The notes beneath the pieces are model-generated. The model was not told the origin of the DNA. It saw only the letters and a list, made by a program, of their open reading frames with translations, and did not search any database. Source: Onthovicinus sp900555545 (GTDB taxonomy: Bacteria > Bacillota > Clostridia > Oscillospirales > Acutalibacteraceae). From it: a stretch of 64,000 bases of DNA. Below, piece by piece: positions 25,902-34,883 of this stretch. A program made the translations under genes and the position numbers. Within the stretch, counting starts at the first letter, position 1. Every line of letters starts with the position of its first letter. The stretch is from the NCBI GenBank assembly GCA_949296915.1, contig CASFPX010000010.1, positions 1 to 64,000 of the forward strand, written 5' to 3'.

Positions 25902-27287
25902 TTAATGCTCCACGGGATTCGAGCGGAGCGGGTTGATATCCTTTCTCTTCACAATCACAAAGTAGATCGCGCTCAACGTCGCAGAGGCGACCTCCGACAG
26001 GGGGAATGCCCACCAGATCCACTCGATCCGCCCGGTCAGAGAAAGCAGATACGCCGCCGGCAGCAATACGATAAGCTGGCGCAGCAGGGAGAGCGACAGG
26101 CTCATGAAACCGTGCGACAGAGCCTGTAACACAGACCCGATGATCACGTCAAATCCGGCAAACAAGAACCCAAGGCTGATGATACGCAGGGCCGGGATCC
26201 CGATCTCCATCATATTCTCCGAAGCGTTGAAAATCATCAGCAACTTGTCCGGCATTACCTGAGCGATCAAGATTGCGAGCGCCATAATCCCAAGCGCATA
26301 GGCAATGCTCAGCCACACGGTCTTCATGATCCGGTCAGGCTTGCGTGCGCCAAAATTATATGCCACGATTGGCACCATTCCATTATTCAGGCCGAACACC
26401 GGCATAAAAGCAAAGCTCTGGAGCTTAAAATACACGCCGAACACTGCCGTAGCCGTGGTGGAAAAGGCAATCAGGATCTTATTCATCCCAAACGTCATCA
26501 CGGAGCCGATCGCGCCCATGATGATGGACGGCACACCGACGGCGTAGATCTGACGGATAATCTTCCACTCCGGGCGGAATTTTTTCAGAGAGAGCCGCAC
26601 CTCCTCATTCTTTAAATGATTGAGGAGAATGGCCAGAACAGCCGCTACAATCTGCCCAAACACGGTGGCTGCCGCCGCTCCTGCCACGCCCATCTTTGGG
26701 AATCCGAGCAGGCCAAAGATTAGGATAGGGTCAAAAATGATGTTGATAATCGCCCCTATCCCCTGTGTGATCATCGTGTAGAACGTTTTGCCCGTAGATT
26801 GGAGCAGGCGTTCAAAAGCGAACTGCCCAAACATGCCAAAAGAGAACACACAGCAGATCATCAGGTAGGAGGTGCCATAGTCAATGATCTCCTGTACCTG
26901 TGTCTGCATGGTGAAAAACCAACGGGAAAAAAATCCCCCCAGTAACGCAAACGCCACCGCATTACACACTGCGAGCAAGACGGCATGGTTGGCCGTCTTG
27001 TTCGCTTTTTCAAAGTCCTTTTGCCCCAGACTCTTGGAGAGCAGTGCATTCACACCCACGCCTGTACCAGTCCCGACGGCGATCATTAAATTTTGAACTG
27101 GAAAGGCGAGCGAGACAGCTGTGAGCGCATTCTCATTGATCTGCGCGACAAACATGCTATCGACTACATTATAGAGCGCCTGCACCAGCATGGAGACAAC
27201 CATCGGCACCGCCATAGTCACCAGCAGCCGGTTGACCGGCAGGACTCCCATCTTATTCTCCTGTACTTGCGCGGTGTTCTGTGCCAC
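25902..27287 (-). CDS. MATE-family efflux transporter
   Basis: A 461-aa protein with twelve predicted membrane segments in two homologous halves, normal for cation-coupled MATE pumps that expel drugs or metabolites. Family blocks include LLVTMAVPMVVSMLVQALYNVVDSMF near residue 20 and GTGTGVGVNALLSKSLGQKDFEKAN near 75; the second half has GVYFKLQSFAFMPVFGLNNG and PIVAYNFGARKPDR. The substrate is unknown. No regulator is adjacent. It lies downstream of the GH5 gene but is separated from it by an intrinsic terminator, so it has its own promoter. Confidence 0.93.
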   Translation of the reverse strand: MAQNTAQVQENKMGVLPVNRLLVTMAVPMVVSMLVQALYNVVDSMFVAQINENALTAVSLAFPVQNLMIAVGTGTGVGVNALLSKSLGQKDFEKANKTANHAVLLAVCNAVAFALLGGFFSRWFFTMQTQVQEIIDYGTSYLMICCVFSFGMFGQFAFERLLQSTGKTFYTMITQGIGAIINIIFDPILIFGLLGFPKMGVAGAAAATVFGQIVAAVLAILLNHLKNEEVRLSLKKFRPEWKIIRQIYAVGVPSIIMGAIGSVMTFGMNKILIAFSTTATAVFGVYFKLQSFAFMPVFGLNNGMVPIVAYNFGARKPDRIMKTVWLSIAYALGIMALAILIAQVMPDKLLMIFNASENMMEIGIPALRIISLGFLFAGFDVIIGSVLQALSHGFMSLSLSLLRQLIVLLPAAYLLSLTGRIEWIWWAFPLSEVASATLSAIYFVIVKRKDINPLRSNPVEH

Positions 27288-27308
27288 CGAAACGCCCCCT
27301 TCCGCTCA

Positions 27309-27332
27309 AAGAAAAAGCGCCCCCGGCGCTTT
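27309..27332 (-). terminator. Terminator of the GH5 gene
   Basis: On the minus strand AAAGCGCC, loop GGG and GGCGCTTT (27332-27314) are followed by TTTC. It lies about 75 bases past the GH5 stop. Confidence 0.8.
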
Positions 27333-27404
27333 AAAATCTATCTTTTATCATTTTAACCCTTTGATATAATTATACGGACTTTCACGCCGTCTGTCAAACT
27401 GGTA

Positions 27405-28946
27405 TCAAGAACGGGTCCGAATACGCACCTGATGCTCTCCAGGCGGCGTGAAAAAGGATAAAACCCCACCGTTTTTGTACCCCGCTGTCTCCAGCAGATA
27501 CTGCCCAGGGGTCTGCTCCATCCCATCCACATAAAATGAATCCAGCATGCCATCCAACCAAACGCAGCACTCCGCCTTCATATCCTGACGGCAGGTGAAC
27601 GACAGTTCCCCATCGCAGGATCGGATTTTTTCTATCTTCCCTCCCGCAGCCTGCGGATAGGATCGCGTGAGCAACTTCCACACAGGGTGCAGGGAAAAGT
27701 GTTTGGATGAATAGGCCCAGTACGCACGGCTCCAGCCGTTGCGATTGAACAGATCAAGAAGGAATTCCGTGTGCCTGTGATAACCGTCGTAGCTCGAAAA
27801 TCCGCCCCACTCGCCGACCACCACCGGGACGCCCAACCGTTCCTGCGTACGGCGGTGCTCCTCAAAAATCATCCCCACACGCACCTCGCTGGCAAAACGA
27901 TAGAGCGGCGAATCGACAAACAAGTCGTACCCGTGCGGGGCAAAGGCCACCTGCTCCTCCGGGACGCCGTTCACCGTTGGAATTTTCACGGAACAGGGAA
28001 TCCCCAGGTTTGAATAGTAGCAGTTATCGATCAGGATGATCCCGCGATCTGTCACGGCGCGCGCGGCGGCCGCCATTTTGGATAAGAACGGGGTATACTT
28101 TTCCTCATCAAACCGACGGATCTGGGGCTCAACACGTATAAAAATTTCCCGCAGAGCGGCACGGTCCTCCCCGAGCCGGCGCATCCTGCCAAGGCCGCAC
28201 CGCTTGACTCTGCGGCCGATCTCAACGGCAAGACGCACAAAACCGGCGCGCTGATTTTCCCGGTTGAGGTACCGCGCGGCGTCGAAAGGAAGCTCCCGAC
28301 CGCCGCCGAGCCGGTCCATAAACCCATCCAGCAGTTCGGTAAAAATGCGCGGTCCCTCCAGACCGGGGTACGGTTCGTTGATAAAATCAAAACCGAGCAG
28401 TGCTGGGCTGTCCGCAAAAATACGGATCACATGCTGCCACATGGCGGCGTACCAATCCTGCAGGCCCTTGCCGTACACCGGCGTATTGTTCCAGAAGTGT
28501 TCAAAACTGTGGGCAACCGCCCGGGCGTAAAAGTACCCTTCCGCCCAGATCGCGACCGGTTTTTGAATCGGATAGCCGTCCGTGAGGGTGGCCCACTCCG
28601 GCGCACCGTCTCCAATCCGGCTGGAATACAAATCCTGATGCATATCCAGGATGAAGTAGATCCCGTACTTCTCGCACCAGGAGACAATCTGGCGGTAATG
28701 GTCCAGATAGAGCTCGTCATAGATCCCGGGGTGCGGCTCCACCCCGTCCCAGGTCAGGATCAACCGGATCAGATTGATCCCGCGCGCATGTAGGGCGGCG
28801 ATCGTCTTCTCGTGAACCGTGTCAAATTTGTAGACCGTCTTCTCGCCCTTTCTCTCCCCCTTCAGGGAAATATTCACCCCATTAAAAAGCACCTGGCGCC
28901 CGCTCTCATCTACAAAGCGTGTACCGTCCCGAAAGATCCGCTCCAT
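27405..28946 (-). CDS. GH5 family glycoside hydrolase, endoglycoceramidase-like
   Basis: A 513-aa (beta/alpha)8-barrel hydrolase. The opening (LFNGVNISLKGERKG and INLIRLILTWDGVEPHPGIYDE) and YFILDMHQDLYS match the subgroup containing endoglycosylceramidases and related lipid-glycan hydrolases. DFINEPYPG carries the acid/base Glu and VVVGEWGGFSS the nucleophile Glu. The last ~80 residues form a beta domain ending in PPGEHQVRIRTRS. No signal peptide is seen. It follows lacZ in the same orientation but with a terminator between, so the two may respond to similar glycans without forming one transcript. The exact substrate, glycolipid or polysaccharide, is inferred only. Confidence 0.88.
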   Translation of the reverse strand: MERIFRDGTRFVDESGRQVLFNGVNISLKGERKGEKTVYKFDTVHEKTIAALHARGINLIRLILTWDGVEPHPGIYDELYLDHYRQIVSWCEKYGIYFILDMHQDLYSSRIGDGAPEWATLTDGYPIQKPVAIWAEGYFYARAVAHSFEHFWNNTPVYGKGLQDWYAAMWQHVIRIFADSPALLGFDFINEPYPGLEGPRIFTELLDGFMDRLGGGRELPFDAARYLNRENQRAGFVRLAVEIGRRVKRCGLGRMRRLGEDRAALREIFIRVEPQIRRFDEEKYTPFLSKMAAAARAVTDRGIILIDNCYYSNLGIPCSVKIPTVNGVPEEQVAFAPHGYDLFVDSPLYRFASEVRVGMIFEEHRRTQERLGVPVVVGEWGGFSSYDGYHRHTEFLLDLFNRNGWSRAYWAYSSKHFSLHPVWKLLTRSYPQAAGGKIEKIRSCDGELSFTCRQDMKAECCVWLDGMLDSFYVDGMEQTPGQYLLETAGYKNGGVLSFFTPPGEHQVRIRTRS

Positions 28947-29044
28947 CCAACCATCTCCTTTGAAAAATATTATAAATAGTCATTTGGCATAATACAATGA
29001 ATATACTGTGAATTTTATCCGGAAGTTTGTAAATCAAGCACAAA

Positions 29045-29082
29045 CAAAAAAGCCGGACCGCCCACAACAGACGATCTGGCTC
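29045..29082 (-). terminator. Terminator of lacZ
   Basis: A stem with one mismatch (GCCGGA at 29052-29057 with TCTGGC at 29075-29080, extended inward) is followed on the minus strand by TTTTTT. It lies directly after the beta-galactosidase stop. Confidence 0.8.
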
Positions 29083-29092
29083 CGGAAACATT

Positions 29093-32000
29093 TTATTCGA
29101 TGGGAGAGATATTAAAACGGAAAGCAAGCTCCTGCCGCTTTTTCGGGACGAACTGATACCGATCGAGTGGAAGCGGTCCGCAGCTGTTGGAACCCACACC
29201 CATCATGTATCCATCCACGCTGATCACGGTGGAAGCGTACTGCGCCACATCCTCGCGGTGCTCCCACTTGCTCAGCTGGTCGGCAGTATAATGCGCTGCG
29301 TTGAAGCAGAAGGGGCGGTCGATCGCCGTCACGCACAGGCCCGTACCGTCCGTACTGCGGAGCTCTGCTGTACGCACATCGCACCGGCACCCGTTCTCCT
29401 GCGGCTTGATATAGTCCTCATGCATCCCCGTGACAGTCGTGGTATACGCCCCGACCGGTGCATAGTCCTGCATATCCGGGTAGTTCTCCCGAGCGCCGCG
29501 CCCGTAGTAGGAAACCTGTTCATATTCCGCCGGGAGTTCCAGGCACAGGCCGAACCGCGGGAGCGCGGGGAGGTTCCGGCGCAGGGCGGACAGGCTCACC
29601 TGAACATCGATGCTGCCATCGCCATACACAGTATAAGCTGTGGTAACACGCACCAGCTTTTTCTTGCCGCTGCGCAGAATATTGGTGAACGTGACCGTCG
29701 AGCCGGAGAGTTCAACCTCCGCCGCGGAGACGGTGTAACTATCGTACCCGGCCTTTTGCCACTGCTTTTTTATATTCATATCATTGTCCAGGGGCGCGCG
29801 GAAGAGGTTCACGTAGCTCCCCTGGCCAAAGCGGTTGATCGGCGCAGCGTTGATCCGATTCTTCCCATTGACAGTATATTCCTTTAAATAGCCGGTACCC
29901 GTGCTGAACACGGCGCATCCGTTCTGAAACTCCGCGCGGATCAGATCGCCCTCCCGCGTCAGGCGGGCCGCACTCTCCCCGTGATGGAGCTCCGCCACCT
30001 GGGCGCGGACCTCATGCTGCTCGGCGGCGATAAAATCGCCTGTGCGCGTATCCGTGTAAGTGACGTTGACCAACACCTCGCCATCGGTGGGAATCTCCAC
30101 CGCGCTGACGGAGGAGGACCCCGGCTCCAGATCGGTGTTCAGCGCGCCGGACGAGACAGCCTTGTCATCCTGCAGCACCGTGTAAGCGGCATTGATGTAC
30201 TTGGCGTTGACAAAATAGAGCTTGCTCTCCAGCACGATGTTGTTCCCCACCATGCAGGAGCGCAGGGGGCGGTAGACCTGCTGCATCTCCAATGCGCCGG
30301 TGGACGGTGTGCGGTCCGGAAACACAAGGCCGTCCACACAGAAGTTGCTGTCATGCAAATATTCGCCGTGGTCGCCGCCGTAAGTATAGGCGTATTTGCC
30401 ATCTTTATGATAGACCGCGTGATCGCACCATTCCCAGATGCAGCCGCCCATATACTTCGTGTTGGAATAGATCACCTTCCAGTAATCCTCCAGGTTTCCC
30501 GGGCCGACGCCCATCGCGTGCGCGTACTCGCACATAAAATAGGGCTTGTTACGGAAATGTGCCATGATGCGCCTTTTCAGCTTAGATGGATCGGAGATAT
30601 TCGCCACGTGCTGTACGGTCGGGTACATCTCGCTGACGACATCATAGGCATGAACAGGCGTACGGATCACACCTTCGTAATGGATCGGGATTGGGGTGAG
30701 CTTTTTCAGCATCTCATAGCACGCATCCTGGCACTTCCATCCGCCGGCCTCATTGCCCAAAGACCACATGGCGATACAGGCGTGATTCTTATCGCGCTGG
30801 AACATCGCGTGCACGCGATCCTTGTAGTGGCCGGCCCAGCGGATGTCATTGCTGATCTGATTGATCTTGGTATACAGCGGCCAGCACGTCCCATGGGTCT
30901 CGATATCCGCCTCATCGACCACATAGATGCCATACTGATCGCACAGCTGAAGGAAAAATGGATCCGGCGGGTAGTGGGAGGTGCGCACGCAGTTGACGTT
31001 GAGCTCCTTCATCAGGGTGACGTCCCGCAGCAGCTCCTCCGGCGTCATGGTATAGCCGCCTGTGGGAGAACTGTCGTGGTGGTTGACGCCGCGCAGCTTG
31101 ACCGGCTTCCCGTTAAACTGGTAGACGCCATCCTGAATGGATACTGTCTTAAAGCCATAGCGCTCCCGCACCGTCTCGCGCGGCGAGCCATCCGCATCCG
31201 CTAAGGTCAGGTACAGGTCATACAGCCTGGGGGACTCGGCACTCCACTCCTCCACTGCCAGTGCGTTAAAGTGAAGCTTGCCATCCGAAGCGTCGCAGGA
31301 CGCGGTGGCAATCACCTTTTCACCATCCATCAGGCTGGCCGTCAGGGCGCCTGATGGACTGTTGACCGTCACCTCTACATCCAGCGTATAAGTTTCGCCT
31401 TCCTTATGAGAGCGGCACGCATAATCCCAGATATGGGTGCTGTCCGTCTGATAGAGCAGCACATCGCGAAAAATACCGTTGTTGCGGAACATATCCTGGC
31501 ATTCCAGATAGGTCCCATTGGTCCACTTATGTACCACAGCCACCAGTTCATTCTGACCATTGCAGATCTGATCCGTCAGGTCAAATTCCGCCGTATTGTG
31601 CGCCCCCTCAGAATAGCCGATATAGCGCCCATTGAGGTACACCTCGATACAGGAGGCCGCCCCCAAGAAGGAGATGACAAAGCGCTTTTCTCCCTTTTCC
31701 ACTTCAAAAAAGCGGCGATAGACGCCCACAGAGTTATATGCGCCGTCGATGACCTTGAACTTGCCGGGCGCTACATACACGCCGGCAGGCTCATCGGTTG
31801 GAATGCGCGGCGGATCGTCTTTAAATTGATACTTTTGGTTGACGTAAAAGGGCTTTTCATAGCCGGTAAACTGCCAGCAGGACGGCACCGGCACCTTGTC
31901 AAAGGCCACCTTGTCCGTGTCAAAATCCGCAGGCACATCGGCAAACTTCCGGTAGTACTTGAAGTCCCACTCCCCGCTGAGCAGCTGCACCAGTGTGCTG

Positions 32001-32140
32001 CCGGAGCGTGTATGCAGTAATTCCGTCTCCCGCGCCTCCCGCTCCGTGCGAAACGGGACAAAATAGGCGCGGCTGGGCAGACGCCGGTCCTCAAACACGT
32101 CAAAATTACAGTAATTTTCTCGGTTGAACTGGTAAATCAT
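29093..32140 (-). CDS. lacZ: Beta-galactosidase, GH2 family (LacZ type)
   Basis: A 1,015-aa cytoplasmic enzyme hydrolysing terminal beta-galactosides such as lactose. It has all five LacZ domains: sugar-binding (SCWQFTGYEKPFYVNQKYQF), immunoglobulin-like, GH2 barrel and C-terminal sandwich. MWSLGNEAGGWK carries the acid/base Glu and MCEYAHAMGVGPGNLEDYW the nucleophile Glu. RTSHYPPDPFFLQLCDQYG and DEADIETHG are typical GH2 blocks. The preferred ATG at 32140 has TGGAGGAG upstream; a longer reading from 32191 does not. A good promoter lies about 160 bases upstream. No permease or regulator is adjacent. Confidence 0.96.
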   Translation of the reverse strand: MIYQFNRENYCNFDVFEDRRLPSRAYFVPFRTEREARETELLHTRSGSTLVQLLSGEWDFKYYRKFADVPADFDTDKVAFDKVPVPSCWQFTGYEKPFYVNQKYQFKDDPPRIPTDEPAGVYVAPGKFKVIDGAYNSVGVYRRFFEVEKGEKRFVISFLGAASCIEVYLNGRYIGYSEGAHNTAEFDLTDQICNGQNELVAVVHKWTNGTYLECQDMFRNNGIFRDVLLYQTDSTHIWDYACRSHKEGETYTLDVEVTVNSPSGALTASLMDGEKVIATASCDASDGKLHFNALAVEEWSAESPRLYDLYLTLADADGSPRETVRERYGFKTVSIQDGVYQFNGKPVKLRGVNHHDSSPTGGYTMTPEELLRDVTLMKELNVNCVRTSHYPPDPFFLQLCDQYGIYVVDEADIETHGTCWPLYTKINQISNDIRWAGHYKDRVHAMFQRDKNHACIAMWSLGNEAGGWKCQDACYEMLKKLTPIPIHYEGVIRTPVHAYDVVSEMYPTVQHVANISDPSKLKRRIMAHFRNKPYFMCEYAHAMGVGPGNLEDYWKVIYSNTKYMGGCIWEWCDHAVYHKDGKYAYTYGGDHGEYLHDSNFCVDGLVFPDRTPSTGALEMQQVYRPLRSCMVGNNIVLESKLYFVNAKYINAAYTVLQDDKAVSSGALNTDLEPGSSSVSAVEIPTDGEVLVNVTYTDTRTGDFIAAEQHEVRAQVAELHHGESAARLTREGDLIRAEFQNGCAVFSTGTGYLKEYTVNGKNRINAAPINRFGQGSYVNLFRAPLDNDMNIKKQWQKAGYDSYTVSAAEVELSGSTVTFTNILRSGKKKLVRVTTAYTVYGDGSIDVQVSLSALRRNLPALPRFGLCLELPAEYEQVSYYGRGARENYPDMQDYAPVGAYTTTVTGMHEDYIKPQENGCRCDVRTAELRSTDGTGLCVTAIDRPFCFNAAHYTADQLSKWEHREDVAQYASTVISVDGYMMGVGSNSCGPLPLDRYQFVPKKRQELAFRFNISPIE

Positions 32141-32293
32141 CTTGACTCCTCCACATTTCCCATATATCTGGGGATCAACAGATCCCTTCAATCATACAGT
32201 TCGATTCCCAATCAATTTCCGGGATCGGGTGCATGCCCCTCTGGTCTGATCAGAACCCTGTTTTTTCGTCCGATAAAGGACGACTACGAGTGA

Positions 32294-32323
32294 ATTATAG
32301 CATAAGCCTCCATGGATTGACAA
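32294..32323 (-). promoter_or_regulatory. Promoter of lacZ
   Basis: On the minus strand TTGTCA (32323-32318), an 18-bp spacer and TATAAT (32299-32294), with TG one base before the -10. The leader to the start codon is about 150 nt and holds no recognised riboswitch. Confidence 0.65.
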
Positions 32324-32405
32324 GCAATCTTACCAACTTCCGGGATAAAACTTTGGCGCACGGAAATCCGTGCGCCGGGGATAATATTTAATCAAGTATT
32401 TACGA

Positions 32406-32605
32406 TTATTCCGACAGTTCGCTCTCCTTTTCCCGCTTCTCCCGCACATGATCCGTATACAGGAGTTGGATGCGCAAATGGATGTCCGCAAGCACGTGGA
32501 GGGCGATCCCCACGCCGACCAGACACAGTCCGCTGCCAAACGCCGCAAGGTCGGAGAACACGCCAAAAATCGTTACACACAATTTAGCGATCCATTTAAT
32601 ACTGA
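32406..32605 (-). pseudogene. Truncated copy of the small B-type membrane protein
   Basis: The open frame without a start codon reads ...SIKWIAKLCVTIFGVFSDL, then AAFGSGLCLVGVGIALHVLA and DIHLRIQLLYTDHVREKR before its stop at 32406. It is almost identical at the DNA level to the C-terminal part of the 73-aa protein at 34650-34871, but lacks about nine residues and a start codon with a ribosome-binding site. It follows the A-type gene by a few bases, which repeats the order seen at the intact cassette. It is a decayed duplicate, or at most a gene with a very unusual start. Confidence 0.75.
32430..32570. repeat. Dispersed repeat, copy 1
   Basis: About 140 bp almost identical to copies at 34068-34210 and 34662-34784. 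It covers the C-terminal coding part of the B-type membrane protein family (LAAFGSGLCLVGVGIALHVL on the minus strand). Confidence 0.85.
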
Positions 32606-32614
32606 CGTTATTTT

Positions 32615-32848
32615 TTAATCTTCCTGTTTACTATTGGGCATCTCATTGTCTTTCTGTGTTTTCCGCTCTTCTGCAATGTCAATTATAAGACCCAACGCAA
32701 TGGCACTTCCAATCAGACCGACACCAACAAAAGTAAAAACCAGAAAACCAATATGTCCAAAAAGCAGATAGATCCCGAGCACAACTGCAATCAATCCCAC
32801 AATCCAAAGAATTATCCTCATAGTGCGTGCTGCTTTGATATTCTTCAT
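32615..32848 (-). CDS. Small two-segment membrane protein, A-type-like
   Basis: A 77-aa protein with two hydrophobic segments (about residues 11-29 and 33-55) and a charged C terminus rich in Glu, Lys and Asn. GGAGGGAG lies seven bases before the ATG at 32848. It follows the secreted 329-aa protein gene by 33 bp and precedes the decayed B copy. In position and topology it resembles the A-type genes at 34276-34572 and 34884-35297 but lacks their GKMGW motif tail, so homology is not certain. The function is unknown. Its size and place next to a secreted protein would fit an immunity-type gene; this is inference. Confidence 0.7.
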   Translation of the reverse strand: MKNIKAARTMRIILWIVGLIAVVLGIYLLFGHIGFLVFTFVGVGLIGSAIALGLIIDIAEERKTQKDNEMPNSKQED

Positions 32849-32881
32849 TTGCAATCTCCCTCCTCAACCTTTAAAAACACC

Positions 32882-33871
32882 TTATGCTCTGATTGTTTGT
32901 GAGACATCACTGTTATCAAATGCATATTGTGGCGAAACGGAAAATCCTGCGCCGTCTCCACTAAATTCAACTCCAAACGTAAGTGCGATATATTTATGAT
33001 AATAATTGGATATTATATTGTGGGTAGTGTTAGGCGCTTCTTCCCACACTGCAATTGATAATAGAATATCTTTGCACGGACATATGACGGCCTTCTGTGC
33101 CGAGGAACTATACATTAAAGGATCCAATGGCAACCGTATTTCTTTCCCAACACCATAGTTACTTTCAACAAAATCCGTTGAATTAAATTCGTATGAATCT
33201 TCCTTATCTATATCACCATCATGGGTTTGGATTGTATAAGAATACCCGGCTACAGCGGTATCAATCAATATCGTTGCCAGTGATGAAGAAGTAATTCCTA
33301 TAAAATCCATCATGCGATTAACAGGGGACACATTCCAACCGCCGAGCGCCCAACAAAAACGTTGGCCGTTCACGGGATCACCTACAATTAACATATGCGT
33401 CAAATTGGAAATTTCATTTGAAATTGCAGGATCATTTGCTCTTAGTTGTCCGCTCGCCTGTAATACTGGATTATTACTCATTTTATCCGCGAATCGTTGA
33501 TTGTATTCCATGATCCGCTTATGTTGCTCAAAAGAAATCTGCTTTAATGTTCCATCCGGTTCTTCCTGTGAGTATTCTATTTGAACCTCAAACCCCGGAC
33601 ATTTATACAGTGATTCAAGCATATCGCCATCCAGCTTTTCCACCATAAATTCCGGGACACCCGCGTCCATCAGAATGTCGCCGATCACCTCACGCTTCTG
33701 CTCGAGCGTCGCCTCGCCGGCCGGCTTCAGCGCCTCAAATTCCGCCTGTGAAATCTGTGTGACCTTCGCCAGTTCCTCTGGGGATTTTGCCTGAACGCCT
33801 ACACCAGAGGCGAGTGTGAAAGCCAACACCGCACCCATTGCCATTCCTCTGATCCACCAAGACTTTTTCAT
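32882..33871 (-). CDS. Secreted protein of unknown function, mosaic composition
   Basis: A 329-aa protein with a clear signal peptide (MKKSWWIRGMAMGAVLAFTL, cleaved near AxxA around residue 27). The ATG at 33871 is preceded by GCAGGTG. Residues 28 to about 75 are helical and charged, and encoded by GC-rich DNA (40 of 60 bases in 33661-33720 are G or C). The following ~250 residues are encoded by AT-rich DNA (18 of 60 in 33181-33240). That part is Asn/Ser/Thr-rich and looks beta-rich (SYTIQTHDGDIDKEDSYEF), with a CPC pair near residue 265. No known domain is recognised. Small membrane genes flank it on both sides. Confidence 0.75.
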   Translation of the reverse strand: MKKSWWIRGMAMGAVLAFTLASGVGVQAKSPEELAKVTQISQAEFEALKPAGEATLEQKREVIGDILMDAGVPEFMVEKLDGDMLESLYKCPGFEVQIEYSQEEPDGTLKQISFEQHKRIMEYNQRFADKMSNNPVLQASGQLRANDPAISNEISNLTHMLIVGDPVNGQRFCWALGGWNVSPVNRMMDFIGITSSSLATILIDTAVAGYSYTIQTHDGDIDKEDSYEFNSTDFVESNYGVGKEIRLPLDPLMYSSSAQKAVICPCKDILLSIAVWEEAPNTTHNIISNYYHKYIALTFGVEFSGDGAGFSVSPQYAFDNSDVSQTIRA

Positions 33872-34060
33872 TATTGACACCTGCCTTTTAATAATTTTCC
33901 ACGGAACCATAATTGTTCCGATAGATTCACAGGATATAAAAATATTAGAATTATTATATATTTATTATTATAATTATTAAAAATTATTATGCAATATAAT
34001 CTACATATCTGTACATTATAAATGCTTATTTGATCAGAGTTCGGCGCCCTGTCAAAAAGT

Positions 34061-34226
34061 CTATTTCTTTTCCCGCTTCTCCCGCACATGATCCGTGTAC
34101 AGGAGCTGGATGCGCGAATGGATGTTCCGCGAGCACGTGGAGGGCGATCCCCACGCCGATCAGACACAGCCCGCCGCCAAACGCCGCAAGGCCGGAGAAC
34201 ACGCCAAAAACCTCATCAAATTCCAT
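34061..34226 (-). pseudogene. Frameshifted copy of the B-type membrane protein
   Basis: From ATG 34226 the frame reads MEFDEVFGVFSGLAAFGGG and follows the intact B gene to LHVLAE, then loses homology. One extra base in the plus-strand string GATGTTCC at 34121-34128 (the other copies have GATGTCC or GATATCC) shifts the frame. Without it, translation continues DIHSRIQLLYTDHVREKR to a stop at 34061, as in the other copies. The N-terminal membrane helix of the intact copy is also missing. It follows the A-type gene at 34276-34572, in the same A-then-B order. Confidence 0.8.
34068..34210. repeat. Dispersed repeat, copy 2 (with 1-base insertion)
   Basis: About 140 bp matching copies 1 and 3, with a single extra T near 34125. 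Homology to copy 3 continues outward in weaker form to about 34030, over the 3' flank. Confidence 0.85.
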
Positions 34227-34275
34227 TAAACTATTTTCCGAATGGATAAACAACTAAATTGAAAACACTTTTTGC

Positions 34276-34572
34276 TTAGCCCTCCGGGTTATCTTTCTGA
34301 CCAAATTCTTCGAATCCTTTCTTTTTCTTCCGCTTTGCCCATTGTTCCGGAGTCAGATATCTACACGCCTCTTCCACGTCTTTCCATCCCATCTTACCAA
34401 TTATAAAGTTAATCTGCTCATCATGTCGATTTAATTTTTCCAATATTTTTCCGATTCCCAGCGCTATCGCCCCAATCCCAAGTAGGCCAATCCCCTCGAA
34501 ACCGCCTAATACCAGAAATACAACGCCTAAAATCAGCATTGCCACACCCATTAAGCTAACAAATGTTATCAT
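34276..34572 (-). CDS. Small A-type membrane protein with GKMGW motif
   Basis: A 98-aa protein from ATG 34572, with AGGGGG eight bases upstream. Two hydrophobic segments (residues 2-21 and 24-41) are followed by a charged tail containing INFIIGKMGWKDVEE and YLTPEQWAKRKKKKG. The 137-aa protein at 34884-35297 has the matching MSFIIRKMGWTEELE and SLSPEQEAIRR, so the two are paralogues. Both are followed by a B-type gene, here frameshifted. No database family is recognised. It was missed in length by using the longer upstream start at 34602, which lacks a ribosome-binding site. Confidence 0.75.
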   Translation of the reverse strand: MITFVSLMGVAMLILGVVFLVLGGFEGIGLLGIGAIALGIGKILEKLNRHDEQINFIIGKMGWKDVEEACRYLTPEQWAKRKKKKGFEEFGQKDNPEG

Positions 34573-34649
34573 TTCAATTCCCCCTGATATTCTAAGATGC
34601 ATTTACAGCAACCTGCTTATTGATCAAAGCCTGATACCCTGACAAAAGC

Positions 34650-34871
34650 CTATTTCTTATTTCTTTTCTCCCGCACATGATCCGTATACAGGAGTTGGAT
34701 ACGCAAATGGATATCCGCGAGCACGTGGAGGGCGATTCCCACGCCGACCAGACACAGCCCGCTGCCAAACGCCGCAAGGCCGGAAATCGCACCTGCAATC
34801 CCTAAATAAAGCCCACAAATCGCGAGTATCGTACCTAAAATCCAAGCGATCCATTTAAATACCGAAGCCAT
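34650..34871 (-). CDS. Small B-type membrane protein, intact copy
   Basis: A 73-aa protein with two hydrophobic segments (about residues 5-28 and 30-49) and an amphipathic, basic C-terminal part (LADIHLRIQLLYTDHVREKR). GGAGGG lies seven bases before ATG 34871, which is chosen over an in-frame TTG at 34877. It starts 12 bases after the A-type gene stop. Two partial copies of the same gene exist at 32406-32605 and 34061-34226. Its function is unknown; the conserved helical tail suggests a cytoplasmic or membrane-surface contact. Confidence 0.75.
   Translation of the reverse strand: MASVFKWIAWILGTILAICGLYLGIAGAISGLAAFGSGLCLVGVGIALHVLADIHLRIQLLYTDHVREKRNKK
34662..34784. repeat. Dispersed repeat, copy 3 (in intact gene)
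   Basis: The copy inside the intact 73-aa gene. It diverges from copies 1 and 2 upstream of the GLAAFG codons, where the intact gene has an extra membrane helix. Confidence 0.85.
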
Positions 34872-34883
34872 ATCCAATCCCTC

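Noticed and set aside
29981..31204. Long plus-strand frame inside lacZ
   Set aside because: It is an antisense shadow of a complete beta-galactosidase and shows no family features.
32430..34784. CRISPR array or transposon repeats
   Set aside because: The three repeats are ~140 bp, coding, and unevenly spaced, with no spacer pattern or terminal inverted repeats; gene duplication explains them.
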